Source of the DNA: Pelargonium cotyledonis
Lineage: Eukaryota > Streptophyta > Magnoliopsida > Geraniales > Geraniaceae
Reading direction: 5' to 3'
DNA: 22,275 bases
Assembly: GCA_036897625.1 (NCBI GenBank)
Contig: JAYMTA010001032.1
Location: 1 to 22,275 of the forward strand
Shown piece by piece: positions 19,668 through 22,275 of this stretch (its first letter is position 1; each line of letters starts with the position of its first letter). Made by a program: the position numbers and the translations under genes. The notes under the pieces were generated by a model. The model made no database searches and had not been told where the DNA came from. It worked only from the letters and a program-made list of their open reading frames with translations.

Positions 19668-20837
19668 TCAATAAGGATAGAACTGAAATGACTGCGGAGG
19701 AATATAGATGGCATTAGGTGCAGTCATTGATCCAAAAATGGAGCTCCCAAAGGTCAGCGTGTTGGTTGCCAACACCCCTGAGGCTGGCAGAATAGGATTG
19801 CAGTTGATGAGAGGTGTGGTCACCACCACGCGACAACCACTCGGTAACGACGCCAAAAACAATCGAATTCGGGGTACGATTATCGTAAACCCTCCTAATG
19901 CATTAGTTACGGCGGCTCCAATGGATGTACTTCGTCCGCATATTACATCCACTCTTGCATCTACAAAACAAGACAAACGAAAAATCGATCATAGTAAATA
20001 ATTTCTTTCTAATAATAACTGAGTTGGATATGTGAATCTAGCGGCTCACAAGTTAATTAGATTTTTTTATTAGACTTGTTTGGATGGATTAGTTTTCTAG
20101 TCCCCAATTAATTTCTAATTCTTTGCAATAAAAAAATTAAGAGTTAAATGATTGGGTCTTTTTGGGTCAAGACACTTTTTTGGGTTTACCTCCTGATTAG
20201 AGTTTGTCTTATTTTAGTCATTGTTTAACATTTTTTTAATTTAATCTATTCGGCTAACTACAACAGGTCACGATATGTCACATCATAATTTTTGCAAACG
20301 TCATCGATACGCGTAAAAAATGGGCCTCCCACATCGGCTTAAAGTCTCCAACAATGAAACACCGTGTATATGTTACTTTTCAATCAAACAACCAAAATCG
20401 GCGTTGTTTTGGTTTCACATGGTTCAAAAACAAGTAAATGTAGCGTCAGGCTCGCACGGACCAACTTGATGATGTGTATTGATTACGTGACATATTGTAA
20501 CTTGGTATAGTTAGTCGAGTGTGTGAGATTGAAAAAATTGCTAACAAGGGATAAACCAAGACACAAATTAAGAACTGAACTAAGAAAAGTGTCGGTCCTA
20601 AAAAAGTCGAACCATTTAACCCTAATAACTAAATCGGGCACCAGCCAATGAAATTGATGGTAACTTACTCGGAAAAGGTAGTGCGGCGACATCGGCACCG
20701 GCATTGACGGAACATAAGACCGTTCCGTTGATGAAAACCGAATTTGTGAATTGGAACTGAGCATCAACCATTGCTGGTGCTGCAACAGCAACCAACAAGC
20801 ATGAAGCAAACAACAAGGAGGAAATTGAAAATGCCAT
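19668..20837 (-). CDS. Phylloplanin-like secreted protein (Ole e 1-related fold)
   Basis: Minus strand, exon 1 20837-20669 and exon 2 19960-19668, joined in phase 1 (CCGA/GTAAGT ... TTGTAG/ATGC), which restores the family word PFP-N-A. Length 153 aa, as usual for phylloplanins. Seen: signal peptide MAFSISSLLFASCLLVAVAA with likely cleavage after VDA (residue 26), an N-glycosylation sequon at Asn37 (INGT), and four mature cysteines (42, 64, 99, 110) in the order VLCSVN, VICG, SGCRVVVTTP and INCNP. These match tobacco phylloplanin and the pollen Ole e 1/extensin-like family. Tobacco phylloplanin is secreted from short glandular trichomes to the leaf surface and blocks oomycete spore germination. 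Surface defence is inferred here, and an Ole e 1-like cell-wall role is the alternative. The gene converges with the SDI gene. Confidence 0.85.
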
Positions 20838-20892
20838 TATATATATTATATGGTAATTTGCTATATATAAATCCGATGTGATTCGACGTCCA

Positions 20893-20899
20893 TTTTATA
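20893..20899 (-). promoter_or_regulatory. TATA box of the phylloplanin-like gene
   Basis: On the minus strand the sequence reads CTATAAAATGG, 56 bases before the ATG at 20837, which predicts a start near 20865 and a leader of roughly 30 bases. A second TATATATA lies at 20862-20869, too close to the ATG to give a normal leader. Confidence 0.55.
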
Positions 20900-21170
20900 G
20901 GAAACAAAATTAAAAGCCCAAGGAGATTGACTGATTCAAGTCCAATCCTGAGTTGTTGATAGGGTTCATTTATTTATGTTTCAACAAATATTATTTCTTG
21001 CTTAGAGTCAATGTCTAAAATTTGTGACTAAGCACTCTCTTCTATAATTAAAGCTTTATTCTAGGTAGCATTTGAAGTTTGAAAACATTATATATTTATA
21101 GGTTGATTTCGGGTTATAGTTTTATAAGTGGAGGAGAGACAACCGTATACTACATTTTTTTTATACGTAG
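20900..21170. other. Upstream region of the phylloplanin-like gene
   Basis: AT-rich sequence between the TATA box and the minisatellite; no further motif can be supported. Confidence 0.4.
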
Positions 21171-21389
21171 GAATAGACATTTGTAGAAATGGACTTTGTG
21201 CGAATAGACGTTAGCAAAAATGAAATTCCAGGGGAATGTACATCCACGACCTTGAACATCCCTAAGAATGGACGTCCGCGGGAATGGAATCTAGCGAGAT
21301 TGTACATCGGTGACTTTGAACATATGCATGAATGAGCATACGTTAGAATGGACTTTGACCGGAATGTACATCCGCGACCTTGAGTGAAG
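21171..21389. repeat. Minisatellite of 32-bp monomers arranged as 64-bp dimers
   Basis: Monomers begin at 21171, 21202, 21234, 21266, 21298, 21330 and 21362, each starting with GAAT(G/A)-ACATCC-like words (GAATGTACATCC, GAATGGACGTCC). Alternate monomers are more alike than neighbours, for example GAATGTACATCCACGACCTT at 21234 and GAATGTACATCCGCGACCTT at 21362, so the higher-order period is 64 bp. The array keeps frames open on the minus strand, but the product is repetitive with no homology, so I do not call a gene. Confidence 0.85.
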
Positions 21390-21484
21390 ATCAAACTTTG
21401 TTTCCTATTTCTACGTACATGTCCCCTTGATTTTGAGGTTTTCTTTTTAGGGAGTCTGTTTTGAGTAAAGTTGGCTTGACCTCA

Positions 21485-21935
21485 GTACCATATCCATGTG
21501 AGGGAGATCAATTCCTAATTGAGTTGATCCATATGATGATAGAATCTTGGCGGACTTAATCTATCGAATTGATGCTTTCAGGCATGGCGATCAATAAAAT
21601 TCTAGGCGAATTTGATGCATGCTGTTGGGCATGATAGTCGAACTTTGAGTACTTGATTCATGCTTTTAGTCACGACGATCAATCATTGGCAGAGTCGACT
21701 CATGATGTCAGGCACAACACGGTCGTTTTGATTCATGTGTTTAGGCACAAACGATCAATTCTGGGCGGATTCAACCCTTGTGTTCTGACATGACAGTCGA
21801 ACCTTGACAGACTTGATTTATGCTTTTAGGCATAACGAGCAATTCTCAGCAGAGTCGACTCATACTTTTAGGTATGACGGTCGAACCTTGGCGTACTTGA
21901 TTTATGCTTTAAGGCATCATGAGCAATTCTAAAGT
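21485..21935. repeat. Second tandem array, about 84-bp units of two alternating half-repeats
   Basis: A-type halves start at TTGAT words at 21569, 21653, 21728, 21813 and 21897 (spacing 84, 75, 85, 84) and read like TTGATTTATGCTTTTAGGCA then GAGCAATTCT. B-type halves between them read CGACTCAT...AGGTATGACGG then GTCGAACCTTGGCGTACT. Divergence is greatest at the left end, where the array fades out near 21485. No open frame crosses it. Confidence 0.8.
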
Positions 21936-22275
21936 AGGAACAACAATAAAAGTCGGAAATGAGATTACAATCGCTTGAAAATTCGACAAGCCAAAACAAG
22001 ACAACGAAATAAACAAGACATACAACCCAACTATGAGGTCCTCATATATTTGCCATCCAAAACCGTTTATGCCTTCAAATTGACATTTAAAATATTTATT
22101 TTTAAATATTGTATTTAATAAATATTTTTTCTTTTATCTTATATTATAGTATCGTTCGAATTGAGCAATTACAAATACCATGTAAAGTGCATATTACAGG
22201 AATGTGAATTTCAAGAATGTAGATTTCTAGAAAGTGAATAATACAATATTTGTTTAGATAAACTAAATTTAAAGT
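21936..22275. other. AT-rich right edge, no gene seen
   Basis: Mostly A/T with ATTTAATAAATATT-type runs; no frame, repeat pair or motif that I can support. Confidence 0.5.

Noticed and set aside
20468-20598. C/D snoRNA candidate (TGATGATG ... CTGA with GGACC/GGTCC ends)
   Set aside because: The boxes are over 100 bases apart and the terminal stem is 16 bases from the D box, outside normal C/D geometry.
21161-21394. Minus-strand 77-codon frame over the 32-bp array
   Set aside because: Open only because the repeat unit lacks stops in that frame; the product is repetitive and has no family.

Overview
This is nuclear DNA from a flowering plant, most likely a eudicot. The genes are split by AT-rich GT...AG introns, the intergenic space is AT-rich and holds plant-type transposon debris (SINE, 5'-truncated LINE, hAT-like element, foldback repeats), and every recognisable protein belongs to a plant family (chalcone synthase, phylloplanin-like, SDI/MS5-type TPR). 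A rosid is plausible but cannot be proven from the sequence alone.

Layout. (1) 1-451: the last 149 codons of a chalcone synthase gene running off the left edge. (2) 452-3600: a gene-free stretch with a 59-bp tandem repeat, a 5'-truncated LINE tail carrying RNase H remnants, a tRNA-type SINE and a complete short hAT-like element with an 8-bp target duplication. (3) About 3600-9300: an ankyrin-repeat/GPCR-chaperone-like (ANKRD13-type) gene with a long leader, probably two leader introns, and a two-exon CDS coding for 652 aa. (4) 10504-15392: a ten-exon gene for the mitochondrial ubiquinone-biosynthesis flavin monooxygenase COQ6 (501 aa in my model). (5) 16543-18710: a four-exon SULFUR DEFICIENCY-INDUCED (SDI)-type TPR gene (294 aa). 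Its proximal promoter carries a near-consensus UPE-box, the site linked to EIL/SLIM1 factors under sulfur starvation. (6) 19668-20837, minus strand: a two-exon phylloplanin-like secreted protein gene (153 aa). (7) 20840-22275: two unrelated tandem minisatellite arrays (32/64 bp and about 84 bp) and AT-rich DNA.

The genes do not form a biosynthetic cluster. Their neighbourhood is of interest for microsynteny (ANKRD13-type next to SDI2-type, as I recall for Arabidopsis chromosome 1) and for the sulfur-response promoter. I found no CRISPR, tRNA, rRNA or viral genes and nothing that looks like a wholly new gene system. The most informative items are the regulatory architecture upstream of the SDI gene, a splice-dependent poly-glycine uORF/G-rich leader in the ankyrin gene, and an inferred 8-nt first coding exon in COQ6.
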